Positions 36,390 to 45,263 of a stretch of 64,000 nt of DNA are shown here, in pieces. The stretch comes from Nannocystis punicea (lineage in GTDB: Bacteria; Myxococcota_A; Polyangia; Nannocystales; Nannocystaceae): the NCBI RefSeq assembly GCF_026965555.1, contig NZ_CP114040.1:11362001-11426000 (forward strand), written 5' to 3'. Numbering within the stretch: position 1 is the stretch's first letter; each line of letters opens with the position of its first letter. The notes below the pieces were generated by a model that did no database searches, was not told the DNA's origin, and saw only the letters and a list, made by a program, of their open reading frames with translations. The translations under genes and the position numbers were made by a program.

Positions 36390-38012
36390 TCAGCAGTCGT
36401 TGGGCACGCAGGCGCTGCCCGCGTCCTGCATCGCGCAGTAGGCCCCGGCGCCGCAGTCCGCGTCGGCCTTGCAGTTGATGAGCGTGCAGTAGTTCGAGAA
36501 CGAGTCGAAGTTCTCGAGGCACAGGGACGCGGTGCCGTTGCCGACGCACTCGCCGCCCTCGACCGAGCAGAACTTGCCGACGCCCTTCTCGTTGCCCGCG
36601 TCACCCGGCTTGCGGCACTTGTCGTCGCCGCCGCCGATCGTCACCGGCGTCTCGTCGGCGGTGTCGCACGTCAGGAAGCCCTCGCCGGGGCTGTAGTACA
36701 TGAACGTCACGCACATCTCTTCCGGCCAGCCGACCGGCGCGTCGGTCTCGTTGTCCCACTTGCAGGTCATGCGCAGGCGGTCGCCGGCCTTGAACTGCAG
36801 CGGCTCGCGGTACAGCTTGATCTCCGGGTTCGAGCGCAGCAGCTTGCCGTCGGTCGCGTAGTACAGCAGCTCGGGCTCGGCGTCGCCGCGCAGCAGGTCG
36901 AAGCGGAACATCACCCCGTGCTCGTGGGTGTGGCCGAGCAGCATGTGGATGTCGTAGTCCTGCTCGAGCCGGCACTCCTTGACGCGCTGGAAGCCGCGGG
37001 CCTGCGCCGGGATCTCGAAGTCCGAGTCGATGACCGCGAACGAGTCGGCCAGGGTCGGCGACTTCTCCTCGGTCGTCAGCGCCAGGTCGACCGCGTCCAT
37101 CACGATCGTCGGCGCGTCGGTGGTATTGATATAGTGCGACTGCACCAGCAGGCGCTGGCCGGGCAGCACGCGCACCGCCACGCCGTCGGGCAAGGTGGTG
37201 TCGAGGCCGCCCGCGCCGCCGGCCCCCATCACGAAGCGCAGCTTGCTCATGTCGACGTCGTCGCAGTCGAGCGGGGCGTAGTCGCCGGTCGGCGCCAGAG
37301 TGGTGAACACCGCGATGTGGTGGCCGCCGTTCATCTGCTGCCCGGCCGCGCGGTTGATGAGCAGCGCCTGGTCGATGGGCAGGTCGATCTCGCTGCACAG
37401 CATGATCTCGCGCCCCGGCGGGATCTCGAGCGGCGGCGTGTACACCCGCAGGTACTCGCCGTCGGTCGGCTGCGGCTTGAAGCACGCGCGCATCTCCTCC
37501 GCCGTCTTCCCCGCGCACTCGACGTAGTTCGTCTCGTGGTGGTGCTCCGCCTGGTCGGCCTCGAAGTCGTCGCCGTCCATCGGCGCGCCGGCGTCGATCC
37601 ACGCCTTCACCGCCGCCAGCGACTTCTCGCCCGGCGGCTCGATCCCCGACAGCGGCATCGCCGCCCCGTAGCTCTTCTCCGTCAGCGCCTGGTTGTGCTC
37701 CGTCAGCTTCATGTAGAGGAACGAGCCCGCCGCGTCGCCCGGCTTGACCCGCAAAAGCCCCGCCCCCGCCGCCGCGCCGTTGGCCGGGACGGCCTCGACC
37801 AGCGAATCGTAAGACCCTTGCAGGTCGCTGAACGAGAGGTTGGCGATCCCCTTGTCGCCGCTGTGGCACGCCTCGTTGGCGCAGCCCTTGCTGAAGATCT
37901 TCTCGTGCAATTGGCGATAGCCGGGGGCGCCGGGCGCGGCCTCGGGGCTCGCGCCGCAGGCGGTCAGGGCGACCAGCGACAAAGTACAGACGGACAACGG
38001 AATTCGGGCCAT
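36390..38012 (-). CDS. lipoprotein with PHM-like copper type II monooxygenase fold
   Basis: 540 residues. Signal SVCTLSLVALTACG with lipobox. An N-terminal cytochrome-like region (about 36-140) has KGCANEACHSG, a Cys-x3-CH variant of a haem site, then PLSGIEPPGEKSLAAVKAWI as in planctomycete/myxobacterial cytochrome C-like domains. The main region resembles peptidylglycine alpha-hydroxylating monooxygenase: NGGHHIAVF (His-His copper site), VQSHYIN and LLGHTHEHGVMF (His-x-His copper site). A C-terminal Cys-rich tail (about 455-540, DADCGAGAYC) resembles secreted sorting or disulfide modules. Likely a periplasmic or surface oxidase acting with copper; substrate unknown. Confidence 0.85.
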   Translation of the reverse strand: MARIPLSVCTLSLVALTACGASPEAAPGAPGYRQLHEKIFSKGCANEACHSGDKGIANLSFSDLQGSYDSLVEAVPANGAAAGAGLLRVKPGDAAGSFLYMKLTEHNQALTEKSYGAAMPLSGIEPPGEKSLAAVKAWIDAGAPMDGDDFEADQAEHHHETNYVECAGKTAEEMRACFKPQPTDGEYLRVYTPPLEIPPGREIMLCSEIDLPIDQALLINRAAGQQMNGGHHIAVFTTLAPTGDYAPLDCDDVDMSKLRFVMGAGGAGGLDTTLPDGVAVRVLPGQRLLVQSHYINTTDAPTIVMDAVDLALTTEEKSPTLADSFAVIDSDFEIPAQARGFQRVKECRLEQDYDIHMLLGHTHEHGVMFRFDLLRGDAEPELLYYATDGKLLRSNPEIKLYREPLQFKAGDRLRMTCKWDNETDAPVGWPEEMCVTFMYYSPGEGFLTCDTADETPVTIGGGDDKCRKPGDAGNEKGVGKFCSVEGGECVGNGTASLCLENFDSFSNYCTLINCKADADCGAGAYCAMQDAGSACVPNDC

Positions 38013-38402
38013 GCGCAGCTCTCCGGCGAATCGGTTTGCCGGCCATTAAAGACTATATTTAAGGTCGGCGGGTCAACCGCAGATCCTCAAGATTCTCGTG
38101 AGACAACGACGCGGCCTCTCGACCTCTCGGTCTGTCCCGAGGAACATCTTTAAGGCACGCCCCGACCGTTTGCGGCGATACTGTCGTCGTTCCTCGCTAT
38201 GATTGGAACAAGTTCTATTCGTTCGACCGTGCGCCGCCGCAGATCGAGGCTTTGCCCGGCAGGCAACGGCCGCCTCGGGCCGCGCAGGATGTCGCCCGCC
38301 AGCAACTGCGGCCGCGCCCGCCGATGAACGCGTCTTCACGCGCCTCACCCTCTGCGGCCGCGCACCCTCGCCCGGAATCGATGATCTGGCCCGGAGGACA
38401 GA
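38013..38402. other. 390-bp spacer with A/T-rich promoter-like segment
   Basis: No gene supported. Directly upstream of the PHM-like gene (minus strand) is TTAAATATAGTCTTTAATGG (38042-38061 region), with a TTGACC further up; the spacing of TTGACC to TATAGT is only about 13, so a standard promoter is doubtful. CTGTCCCGAGGAACATC near 38132 is a degenerate hairpin-family member. Confidence 0.4.
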
Positions 38403-39914
38403 TCAGCGCGGCGGCGGCGGCATCTCGAACGGCCGGCAGTCGGTCAGCTCGCCGAGGTCGCAGCGCGCGGCGTCCGGCGGGCAGTCGACGGCGGGCGCGA
38501 GGCTGTGGCCGTTGCGGGTGAAGGGGCTGCGGCACGCCGGGTGGTCGGCCGGCGGTCGCACGACGATCGAGTAGTCGCCGATCGGGACGTCGGCGAAGCG
38601 GAACGCCCCGTCGGCCGCGGTGGTGGCCGCGCGCGCGCCCGGGCCCGGCGGGCAGCGATCGCTACCGGACGGGGAAGGGCACAGCTCGACCGCGGCGCCC
38701 GCCAGCGGCGCGCTCTGCTTGAAGGTCCTGAGCCGGCCGACGACCTCCCACGTGCGAGCGGGCCGCGGCGAGGGCAGGCGCCACGGACCGGCGCCGATCA
38801 CCACGACCTGCAGCGGCCTGCCCGAAAAGCCAGGTAGCGAACCGATCGGCCACTCGATCCGCCTGCGCCCGTCGCCGTCGATCACCCCGAGGCCGACGTC
38901 GGTCGCCAGCCACACGCGCCCGCTCCCGTCGACCGCCAGCGCGCTCACCCGGGAGCCCGCCAGCGGCTCGCTGGCGGCCGTACAGCTGGCGGCGGTCACC
39001 GCCGCCAGCCGCACCGCCGCCCGGCCGTGCTCGGGCGCCGCGACCACGCCGACCTCGCCCACCGCGCGGCGCACATCGTCGGTGATCGGCCACGACAGCG
39101 GCCGCCAATCGCCGCCGTCGCGCAGGAACCAGCGCTCGCCGTCGCCGACGATCGGCCGCCCGCGGTAGGACCATAGCGAGAGGATGGTGCCGGTCCCCGG
39201 CGGCGCGTCGATGGGCCGCCAATCGTCGCCGACGCCGCGCCACAGACCGTTCCACGACGACACCCACACGCCCTCGGCGTCGAGCGCCAGGCCCTCGAAC
39301 TTGTTGTCGTCGTATTTGCCTTTAAAAGCCTGACGGCGGGCGCGCGTCGGCTGCCAGCGCGATCCGTCGTAATGCACGACCTGCCACTCGATGTCGCTGG
39401 TCACCGCCCACACGTCATTGTCGGCGCGGACCTGCAAATGTTCATAGCGCGGCCCGGAGCCGCCGCGACGGTGGACCGTGCGCGCCTCGCCGGCGAGCGG
39501 CAGCACCTCGACCCCGTCCCAGCCGCTCGCCCACAACGAACCTTCGGGCCCGGCCGCCAGCTCGAGGTCGCGCGCGTCGCCGCCGGCCAGCGGCAGCGCC
39601 GTGGTCACCTCGTCGTCCTCGATGCGAAGCACCCCGACGTGCTCGACCAGCACGTACGCCGGCCCCGGCCCGGCCGCCGCGATCGCCGGCTCCACATCCC
39701 CCGGCCGGCAACGCGTCGGTTCGGCGGTCCCCGACTCTGTCGGCCCCGGAGGCGCCACCGCCGTGCGAGGCGCGGGCGAGGCGTTCGCCGGCGCCGTCTC
39801 TGCGACCTGCGGCCGACACCCGAGCCCGAGCAGCAAGACCAGCGCGCGCCCGACTCGAGTGCCCCGCCCCGTCACGCGCGCCAGCGTACCACGCCCGCGC
39901 GGCGCTCCGTTCAT
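38403..39914 (-). CDS. beta-propeller lipoprotein with C-terminal carboxypeptidase-regulatory-like domain
   Basis: 503 residues. Signal GRALVLLLGLGC with lipobox (Cys about 33) then a Pro/Ala-rich linker. Middle: repeated WD/SMP30- or two-component-regulator-propeller-like strands (GSLWASGWDGVEVLPL, DVWAVTSDIEWQVVHYDG, GVWVSSWNGLWRGVG, RVWLATDVGLGVIDGDG). C-terminus: about 395-480 resembles a transthyretin-like fold (PLAGAAVELCPSPSG, TTAADGAFRFADVPIGDYSI). Its ATG overlaps the TGA of the PAS-STAS gene, so both are one operon, suggesting a link between an envelope sensor and a cytoplasmic regulator (inference). Confidence 0.75.
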   Translation of the reverse strand: MNGAPRGRGTLARVTGRGTRVGRALVLLLGLGCRPQVAETAPANASPAPRTAVAPPGPTESGTAEPTRCRPGDVEPAIAAAGPGPAYVLVEHVGVLRIEDDEVTTALPLAGGDARDLELAAGPEGSLWASGWDGVEVLPLAGEARTVHRRGGSGPRYEHLQVRADNDVWAVTSDIEWQVVHYDGSRWQPTRARRQAFKGKYDDNKFEGLALDAEGVWVSSWNGLWRGVGDDWRPIDAPPGTGTILSLWSYRGRPIVGDGERWFLRDGGDWRPLSWPITDDVRRAVGEVGVVAAPEHGRAAVRLAAVTAASCTAASEPLAGSRVSALAVDGSGRVWLATDVGLGVIDGDGRRRIEWPIGSLPGFSGRPLQVVVIGAGPWRLPSPRPARTWEVVGRLRTFKQSAPLAGAAVELCPSPSGSDRCPPGPGARAATTAADGAFRFADVPIGDYSIVVRPPADHPACRSPFTRNGHSLAPAVDCPPDAARCDLGELTDCRPFEMPPPPR

Positions 39915-40738
39915 TCGCGCAGGGCGAAGGCGATGCCGCTGGCGAGGGTGGCCAGAGTGGTAACGCCCCCGAGATCGACGCCGAGCGTGACCAGGGTCTG
40001 CGCGACCTCGGGGCTGATGCCGGTCAGGACCACGCGCGCGCCGACCAGCCGCGACGCGCGGGCGGCCTGCACCAGAGTGCGCGCGACCTCGGCGTCCATC
40101 ATGCGAATGCCGGTGATGTCGAGGATCGCAGTGTGAGCGCGGTGCTCGGCGATCCCGTGCAGCAGGTTGTCGACGATCTGCCTGGCCCGCTCCGGATCGA
40201 TCACCCCGACCAGCGGCACCGCGAGGACGCCCTCGGCGATCGGCAGGAGCGGCGTCGACAGCTCGCGCAGCGCCTCGCGCTGGGCGGCGATCATCCGCTG
40301 CTGCTCGAGCTCCTGCAGCTTGCGCTCGGTGATGTCGGTGACGAACCCGCCGATGCCGATCACCTCGCCGCCCTCGCCGTAGACCGGCAGCTTGACGACC
40401 GAGAAGTGACGGCGACCCTTCGGCGTCACCACCTCCTCCTCGTAGGCCAGCGGGGCCCCGCCCTCCATCACCTTGAGCTCGTCGGCGCGGACCTGCGCGA
40501 CGAACTCGGGCGGCATGATCACCTCGTCGCCGCGGCCGTACATGTCCGCGAGCGTCTTGCCGCTGTCCCGCGTGAAGGTGTGATTGACGAATGTGTAGCG
40601 AAACTCGGTGTCCTTGAGATACACGAGGCTGGGCGAGCTGTTGACCAGCGCCATCACCCCCTCGAGCGTCGCCTGTGGATCGGGCCCGCCGCGTCCGTCC
40701 TCCGCCGCGCGCGTCCCGCCGTCCGATCGGTCAGCCAT
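39911..40738 (-). CDS. PAS-STAS regulator (RsbR-like)
   Basis: 275 residues. PAS domain at about 25-145 (LVNSSPSLVYLKDTEFRYTF, GRRHFSVVKLPVYGEGG, IGIGGFVTDITERK), coiled linker LQELEQQRMIAAQREALREL, then a STAS domain (about 165-275; PLVGVIDPERARQIVDNLL, ILDITGIRMMDAEVARTLVQ). This is the architecture of RsbR/stressosome-type proteins, in which a STAS Ser/Thr is phosphorylated by an RsbT-like kinase; no such kinase is adjacent. Likely senses a small ligand or redox signal in the cytoplasm. Coupled by ATGA to the propeller lipoprotein. Confidence 0.85.
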   Translation of the reverse strand: MADRSDGGTRAAEDGRGGPDPQATLEGVMALVNSSPSLVYLKDTEFRYTFVNHTFTRDSGKTLADMYGRGDEVIMPPEFVAQVRADELKVMEGGAPLAYEEEVVTPKGRRHFSVVKLPVYGEGGEVIGIGGFVTDITERKLQELEQQRMIAAQREALRELSTPLLPIAEGVLAVPLVGVIDPERARQIVDNLLHGIAEHRAHTAILDITGIRMMDAEVARTLVQAARASRLVGARVVLTGISPEVAQTLVTLGVDLGGVTTLATLASGIAFALRE

Positions 40739-41507
40739 GGCAACCCCTCCCGGATCTTTGTCCTACGCGAGGGCGCGCGAGCGGGCAAGCGCGCCTCGAG
40801 GGCGACCTGTCTACGCCGCGCCGACCGCCAAAAAGAACGTTGCTCGGCTTCGGACGGGCCCTGACGCGCATTCGCAGTAGCGGCGCGAACTCGCGCCGCA
40901 TTCACCAGTCATTTCGAACCGGTCACGGAAGACATGTGCGCCCTCCTCGCTGCCTGCAATCATTGTCGGGTGGATGGACGGAAAGTTCTTCCGGTCGGCC
41001 CGCCGCGATGCGCGCGGGCTGCAGCGAGCCCGCGGCGCTCTCATGACATGCCCCGAAGGACATGTCTTGAACAACGAGTCACTCGAGACGACCATGGTCC
41101 TCCCGCGCTCGACGCGGGTTCGGAAGCTGCGGCCTCGCCAGGCGTTCGTTGCAACACCCGTCATCGCGCGGGGGCGAGCGCTGTCCTCGGCGGACCTCGG
41201 CAGCGCGTCCGCGGATCGCCGCGGGACCTGAAGCGCGCATCGACTTCGGCGTCCTCTCGGTGATCGACCTCGGCGTCTCGGTGCCGGGCGCAACGCGAGC
41301 AGCACGAGCACCTGCTGCACGCGCCGCGCGAGCTGCCGGTCGACCTTGCAACACGCGCTCGAGCTGCATTACTTCGACGAGCTGCCGGGCCAGGAGCCGA
41401 CCTGATCGCGATCTCCTCGGCGCCTGCGCCGCCGACAGCGGCAGCCCCGCCCGATCGCGCGGTCGCTGTCGGGGCGTTCGCAACATCGAGGCCGGAGAGC
41501 GCGACCG
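40739..41507. other. 769-bp spacer with the last clear hairpin-family elements
   Basis: Divergent intergenic region between the PAS-STAS gene and the WD40 kinase; no credible coding frame. It has GAAGACATGTG near 40929 and the hairpin ATGCCC-CGAA-GGACAT (41048-41063). The rest is GC-rich without recognisable repeats. I see no further members of the family to the right. Confidence 0.55.
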
Positions 41508-44500
41508 ATGGTGATCGGCAGCACCATCGAAGCGGGCCATATCTGGCGCGACTGCATGATCCGCGAACATCATGGTGAGGAGACCGCGCCGACCCACGAG
41601 CTCGGGTCGACCGCGGAGCCCGGGTTCGAGCCCCCGGCCCACGGCGGCGTCGTCCGACCCGGCGGGCCCAGGTTCGCCCGCGGCACCCTCATCGACCGCT
41701 ACGTCCTGCTCGAGCACGTCGGCGCAGGCGCCATGGGCGTCGTCTACGGCGCCTACGACCCCGAGCTCGACCGCAAGATCGCCCTGAAATTTCTCAAGTC
41801 CCACGACCGCGACCCCAGGGCTCGCGCCCGGCTCATCCGCGAGGCCCAGGCGCTCGCCAGGCTGGCCCACCCCAACGTCGTCACCGTCCACGACGTCGGC
41901 ACCTTCGGCGACGGCGTGTTCGTGGCGATGGAGTTCGTCCACGGCGTCACCCTGCGCCAGTGGCTGAGCGCCCGCCGACGCGGCTGGCGAGACATCGTCG
42001 CCGTCTTTACCGCCATCGGCCGCGGCCTGGCCGCCGCTCACGACGCCGGCCTCGTACACCGCGACCTCAAGCCCGAGAACGTCATGATCGGCGTCGACGA
42101 GCGCGTGCGGGTCATGGACTTCGGCCTCGCGCGCGCCGCCGGCGAGCCCCGCGACCACTCCGACGCGCCTCCGCCCGCTCAACCGCTCGAGCTGACCCGC
42201 ACCGGCGCGCTGCTGGGCACGCCCGCGTACATGGCCCCCGAGCAATGGGAGGGCCTCGAAGCCGACGCGCGCACCGACCAGTTCGCCTTCTGCGTCGCCC
42301 TGTGGGAGGCGCTGTACGGCGCGCGACCGTTCGTCGGCGGGACCCCGTCGGCGCTGCTCCTGGCGATCACCGGCGGCCAGATCACCCCGCCACGCGATCC
42401 TCGCCGCGCGCCGCCGTGGCTGCGCCGCGCGCTCGAGCGCGGCCTCGCAGTCGACCCTGCCGCGCGCTGGCCGTCGATGACCGCCCTGCTCGCCGAGCTC
42501 GGGCGCGATCACCAGGCTCCCCGGCGCCGCCTCGGCGTGTTGTCCTTCGGCGTGCTCGCGCTCGTCGGCGCCGCAGTGGCCGCGCGGCGGATCGACGAGC
42601 GCCGAGCCGCGGCGGAGGCGGCCAGGGTCGCCAGCGAGGAGTTCGCCGCGCGGGCCAACGCCCAGCGCGTGACCGCGGAGACCGACGCGCGCAACCGGGA
42701 GGTGTGGCGACTCTCGACCGTCGGCGCCCACGAGCGCGAGGCCCTCGCGCTCGGCCTCGAGGCCCTCGCGCCGTACGGCCCGACCTTCGACCGCGCGCCG
42801 CAGCTCGTCATTGACGGCCTCGCCGGCGCCATGCAGGCCATGCTGCCCGTGGCCGCGATCCCGACGCAGGAGCAGTCCCCGCGCGCCGTCGATCTGTCGG
42901 ACGACGGCAGCTTGCTCGCGGTCCAGTTCGCCGACGCGGTCGAGCTGTGGTCGACCGGGCCGGTGCGGCGAATCACCACAGTCGCGACCGGCGCCGTCAA
43001 CCACGCCTTCGTGCGGGTGAGTCCCGGCAATCGCTACATCGTCGTCCGCGACGACGACAGCTGCAGCGTGCACGCCGTCGACGACGGGCAGGCCCTCCGG
43101 GTGCCGCATTGTCACGACCTCGTGTTCGCCGCCGACGACGCCAAGTTCTTCGCCTTGAGAGCCCACCCCGGGCCCGTCGACGGCCACGCCTTCACCCTCC
43201 TGTTCGACGCGGTCAGCGCTCATCGCTCGCGCGACGGCCAGCTGCTGTGGTCGACCCCGCTGGCGGACCGCGGCGCCGCGCTCGCGGTCCACCCCGACGG
43301 CCGTCACCTCGTGCTCGCCACCGACCGCATCGTCCCGACCTTCCTCGCCGTCGACGCCGGCGCAGTCGAGCGCCCGATCGCCTGGCGCGACCTCCCGCCG
43401 TGGAACGAATCGTGGGCCGGCCGCCGCGACCCAGCCTCTCTGGCGATCTCCCCCGACGGTCGCTACGTCGCCCTCGCCCACCCCTCCGCGGCGGAGGGGG
43501 CGCTGGTGTTCGACACCCGGCGCCAGCGGGTCGAGCGGCTGCCTCACCTCGCGCGCAGCGTCCTGTTCTCGCGCGACCGCCGGCGCCTCTTGACCGCCGA
43601 CAACGCCGACGACGACACCATGGTGTTTCACGCCGCCGCCGACCTCGACCTCGGCGGCTGGGAAGAGTCGCACCGGATCGTCGGCAAGCTGCACGACCTC
43701 ACCGTCGACGACGAGCTCCTGTTCGTCGGCACCGACCTGCGCCTGTCGGAGACCCCCAACCTCCACCAGGGCACCCCGCCGATCGCCAGCGTGCACGGCG
43801 AGCACCTGTCGAGCTCGCGCGGCGGCACCCGCTTCGCGGTCATCTCGTCCGGGGTCACCCTGTGGGACTCCGCCGATCCGCTCGAGGTCGCCCGCTGGAC
43901 CCCGCCCCTCGGCCAGCAGGTCGTGCGATTCGACGAGCGCGAGGTCGCGACCCGCGACGGCGACGGCGTGGTCCGTCTGCACGATCGCCGGGGCGAGCGA
44001 GCGCCGCTGGTGCTGGCGGTGCGCGACGCGCCGGGCGAGCGCTCGTCCGCGTGGAGCGTCGACGGCGGCATCTGGCGCGAACCCGCGGGCAACGGCGGCG
44101 CCAGGGGCCCGATCCGCTTCTACGACGAATGGGGCGAGCAACGCTGGGCGCGCGGCAACCTGCCCGGCGGAGGCCGCCAGACCGCCGCGCCCGCGGCCCG
44201 GGCGGCGCGAATCGCCGCCGCCAACCCCGACGGCAGCGTCGACATCATCGAGCCCGCGGAGCCGACGCCGCTGTGCACGATCGGCGGCGACGGCACGCAG
44301 GTGCGAGAGGTCCGGATCTCCCGCGAGGGCACGTACATCGGCGTGCTGCGCGACTCGGGCGAGCTGGCGATCTGGTCGACCCCGACCTGCAAGGAGGAGC
44401 GGGTCGCGTCCTCGTTCCTCATGCCCGACCAGGTCCCGACCAGCATCATCAGCTTCATGGGCAGCGAGCTGTTCATCGTCCGCCACGACGACCGCACCAG

Positions 44501-45068
44501 CGTGCTCGACCCGCAGACCGGGCGCCAGCGGTTCCTCGCCATCGACCCGTGCCGCGACCCCGATCGGCGGCAGGGCTTCTCGCTCATCTCGAGCGACGGG
44601 CGGTTCCTTTTGACCTCCTGCAGGTCGCGCAGCAACCTGCAGGAGGTGCGGCTATGGGAGGCCGACTCCGGCATGCAGCTGACCACCATCGACTTCTCGG
44701 CCTACAGCGGCGCCGCCTACAACCCGGTGGCGCGCTCGCCGGGGCTCGAGAACGCGGCCCTGCTGGAGTTCGCCCACTCCGGCGAATTCCTGGTCGCGCG
44801 CACGCAGAAGGGCCAGTTGGCGGTCCTCGGCGTGCCCGGCCTCGAGGAGCTGCTGCGCCTGCACACGCGCTCGCCGGCCGACGACTTTCGCCTGCGCAGC
44901 GACGACCGCTTCATCGACGTCCTCGACGGCGAGAGCGGCGTCATCCACACCTATCCGGTCACGCGCGCCGGCATGGTCGAGGCCGCCTGTCGCGCCCTGT
45001 CGCGGACCGATGCCGCGCCAGACGTCGCCGACGCATGCGCCCGAGTGCCGTCGACCCTGCCGCTCTGA
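41508..45068 (+). CDS. Hanks-type Ser/Thr kinase with WD40-like propeller
   Basis: 1186 residues; the start at 41508 is preceded by GGAGAG. Kinase domain about 63-320: VGAGAMGVVYGAYD, IALKFLKSH (Lys), HRDLKPENVMIG, MDFGLARA, YMAPEQWEG, FCVALWEALYGARPF. A transmembrane helix (LGVLSFGVLALVGAAVAA, about 345-362) leads into a charged helical segment (DERRAAAEAARVASEE) and then a long WD40/beta-propeller region (PRAVDLSDDGSLLAVQFADA through LAVLGVPGLEELLRLH). This is the common membrane-spanning WD40 kinase of myxobacteria: cytoplasmic kinase with an external or periplasmic propeller. No cognate phosphatase nearby. Confidence 0.9.
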   Translation: MVIGSTIEAGHIWRDCMIREHHGEETAPTHELGSTAEPGFEPPAHGGVVRPGGPRFARGTLIDRYVLLEHVGAGAMGVVYGAYDPELDRKIALKFLKSHDRDPRARARLIREAQALARLAHPNVVTVHDVGTFGDGVFVAMEFVHGVTLRQWLSARRRGWRDIVAVFTAIGRGLAAAHDAGLVHRDLKPENVMIGVDERVRVMDFGLARAAGEPRDHSDAPPPAQPLELTRTGALLGTPAYMAPEQWEGLEADARTDQFAFCVALWEALYGARPFVGGTPSALLLAITGGQITPPRDPRRAPPWLRRALERGLAVDPAARWPSMTALLAELGRDHQAPRRRLGVLSFGVLALVGAAVAARRIDERRAAAEAARVASEEFAARANAQRVTAETDARNREVWRLSTVGAHEREALALGLEALAPYGPTFDRAPQLVIDGLAGAMQAMLPVAAIPTQEQSPRAVDLSDDGSLLAVQFADAVELWSTGPVRRITTVATGAVNHAFVRVSPGNRYIVVRDDDSCSVHAVDDGQALRVPHCHDLVFAADDAKFFALRAHPGPVDGHAFTLLFDAVSAHRSRDGQLLWSTPLADRGAALAVHPDGRHLVLATDRIVPTFLAVDAGAVERPIAWRDLPPWNESWAGRRDPASLAISPDGRYVALAHPSAAEGALVFDTRRQRVERLPHLARSVLFSRDRRRLLTADNADDDTMVFHAAADLDLGGWEESHRIVGKLHDLTVDDELLFVGTDLRLSETPNLHQGTPPIASVHGEHLSSSRGGTRFAVISSGVTLWDSADPLEVARWTPPLGQQVVRFDEREVATRDGDGVVRLHDRRGERAPLVLAVRDAPGERSSAWSVDGGIWREPAGNGGARGPIRFYDEWGEQRWARGNLPGGGRQTAAPAARAARIAAANPDGSVDIIEPAEPTPLCTIGGDGTQVREVRISREGTYIGVLRDSGELAIWSTPTCKEERVASSFLMPDQVPTSIISFMGSELFIVRHDDRTSVLDPQTGRQRFLAIDPCRDPDRRQGFSLISSDGRFLLTSCRSRSNLQEVRLWEADSGMQLTTIDFSAYSGAAYNPVARSPGLENAALLEFAHSGEFLVARTQKGQLAVLGVPGLEELLRLHTRSPADDFRLRSDDRFIDVLDGESGVIHTYPVTRAGMVEAACRALSRTDAAPDVADACARVPSTLPL

Positions 45069-45263
45069 AGCGCGAGTCCGCCGAGCTTCGCCGCCCGCTC
45101 GCCCGCCGATTCGTGCGTGGCGTCGCGGACGCCGGCGAATGTTCAGACCGCTGAATGTGAACAGTCCGGGCCGCGCCTTTGCCCCACGGCGCCGCGCACG
45201 GCGATCGCCGGCCGTCGATCGACACGGGCTTAACGAACTGTGATTCGCTATTGTGTCGTTCCA

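Noticed and set aside
36384..41063. Hairpin-family elements as IS ends
   Set aside because: No transposase frame, no paired terminal copies at fixed distance and no target duplications were seen.
41600..41640. tRNA-like T-loop GGGTTCGAGCCC
   Set aside because: Lies inside the kinase coding frame and no acceptor stem, D arm or anticodon arm can be built around it.
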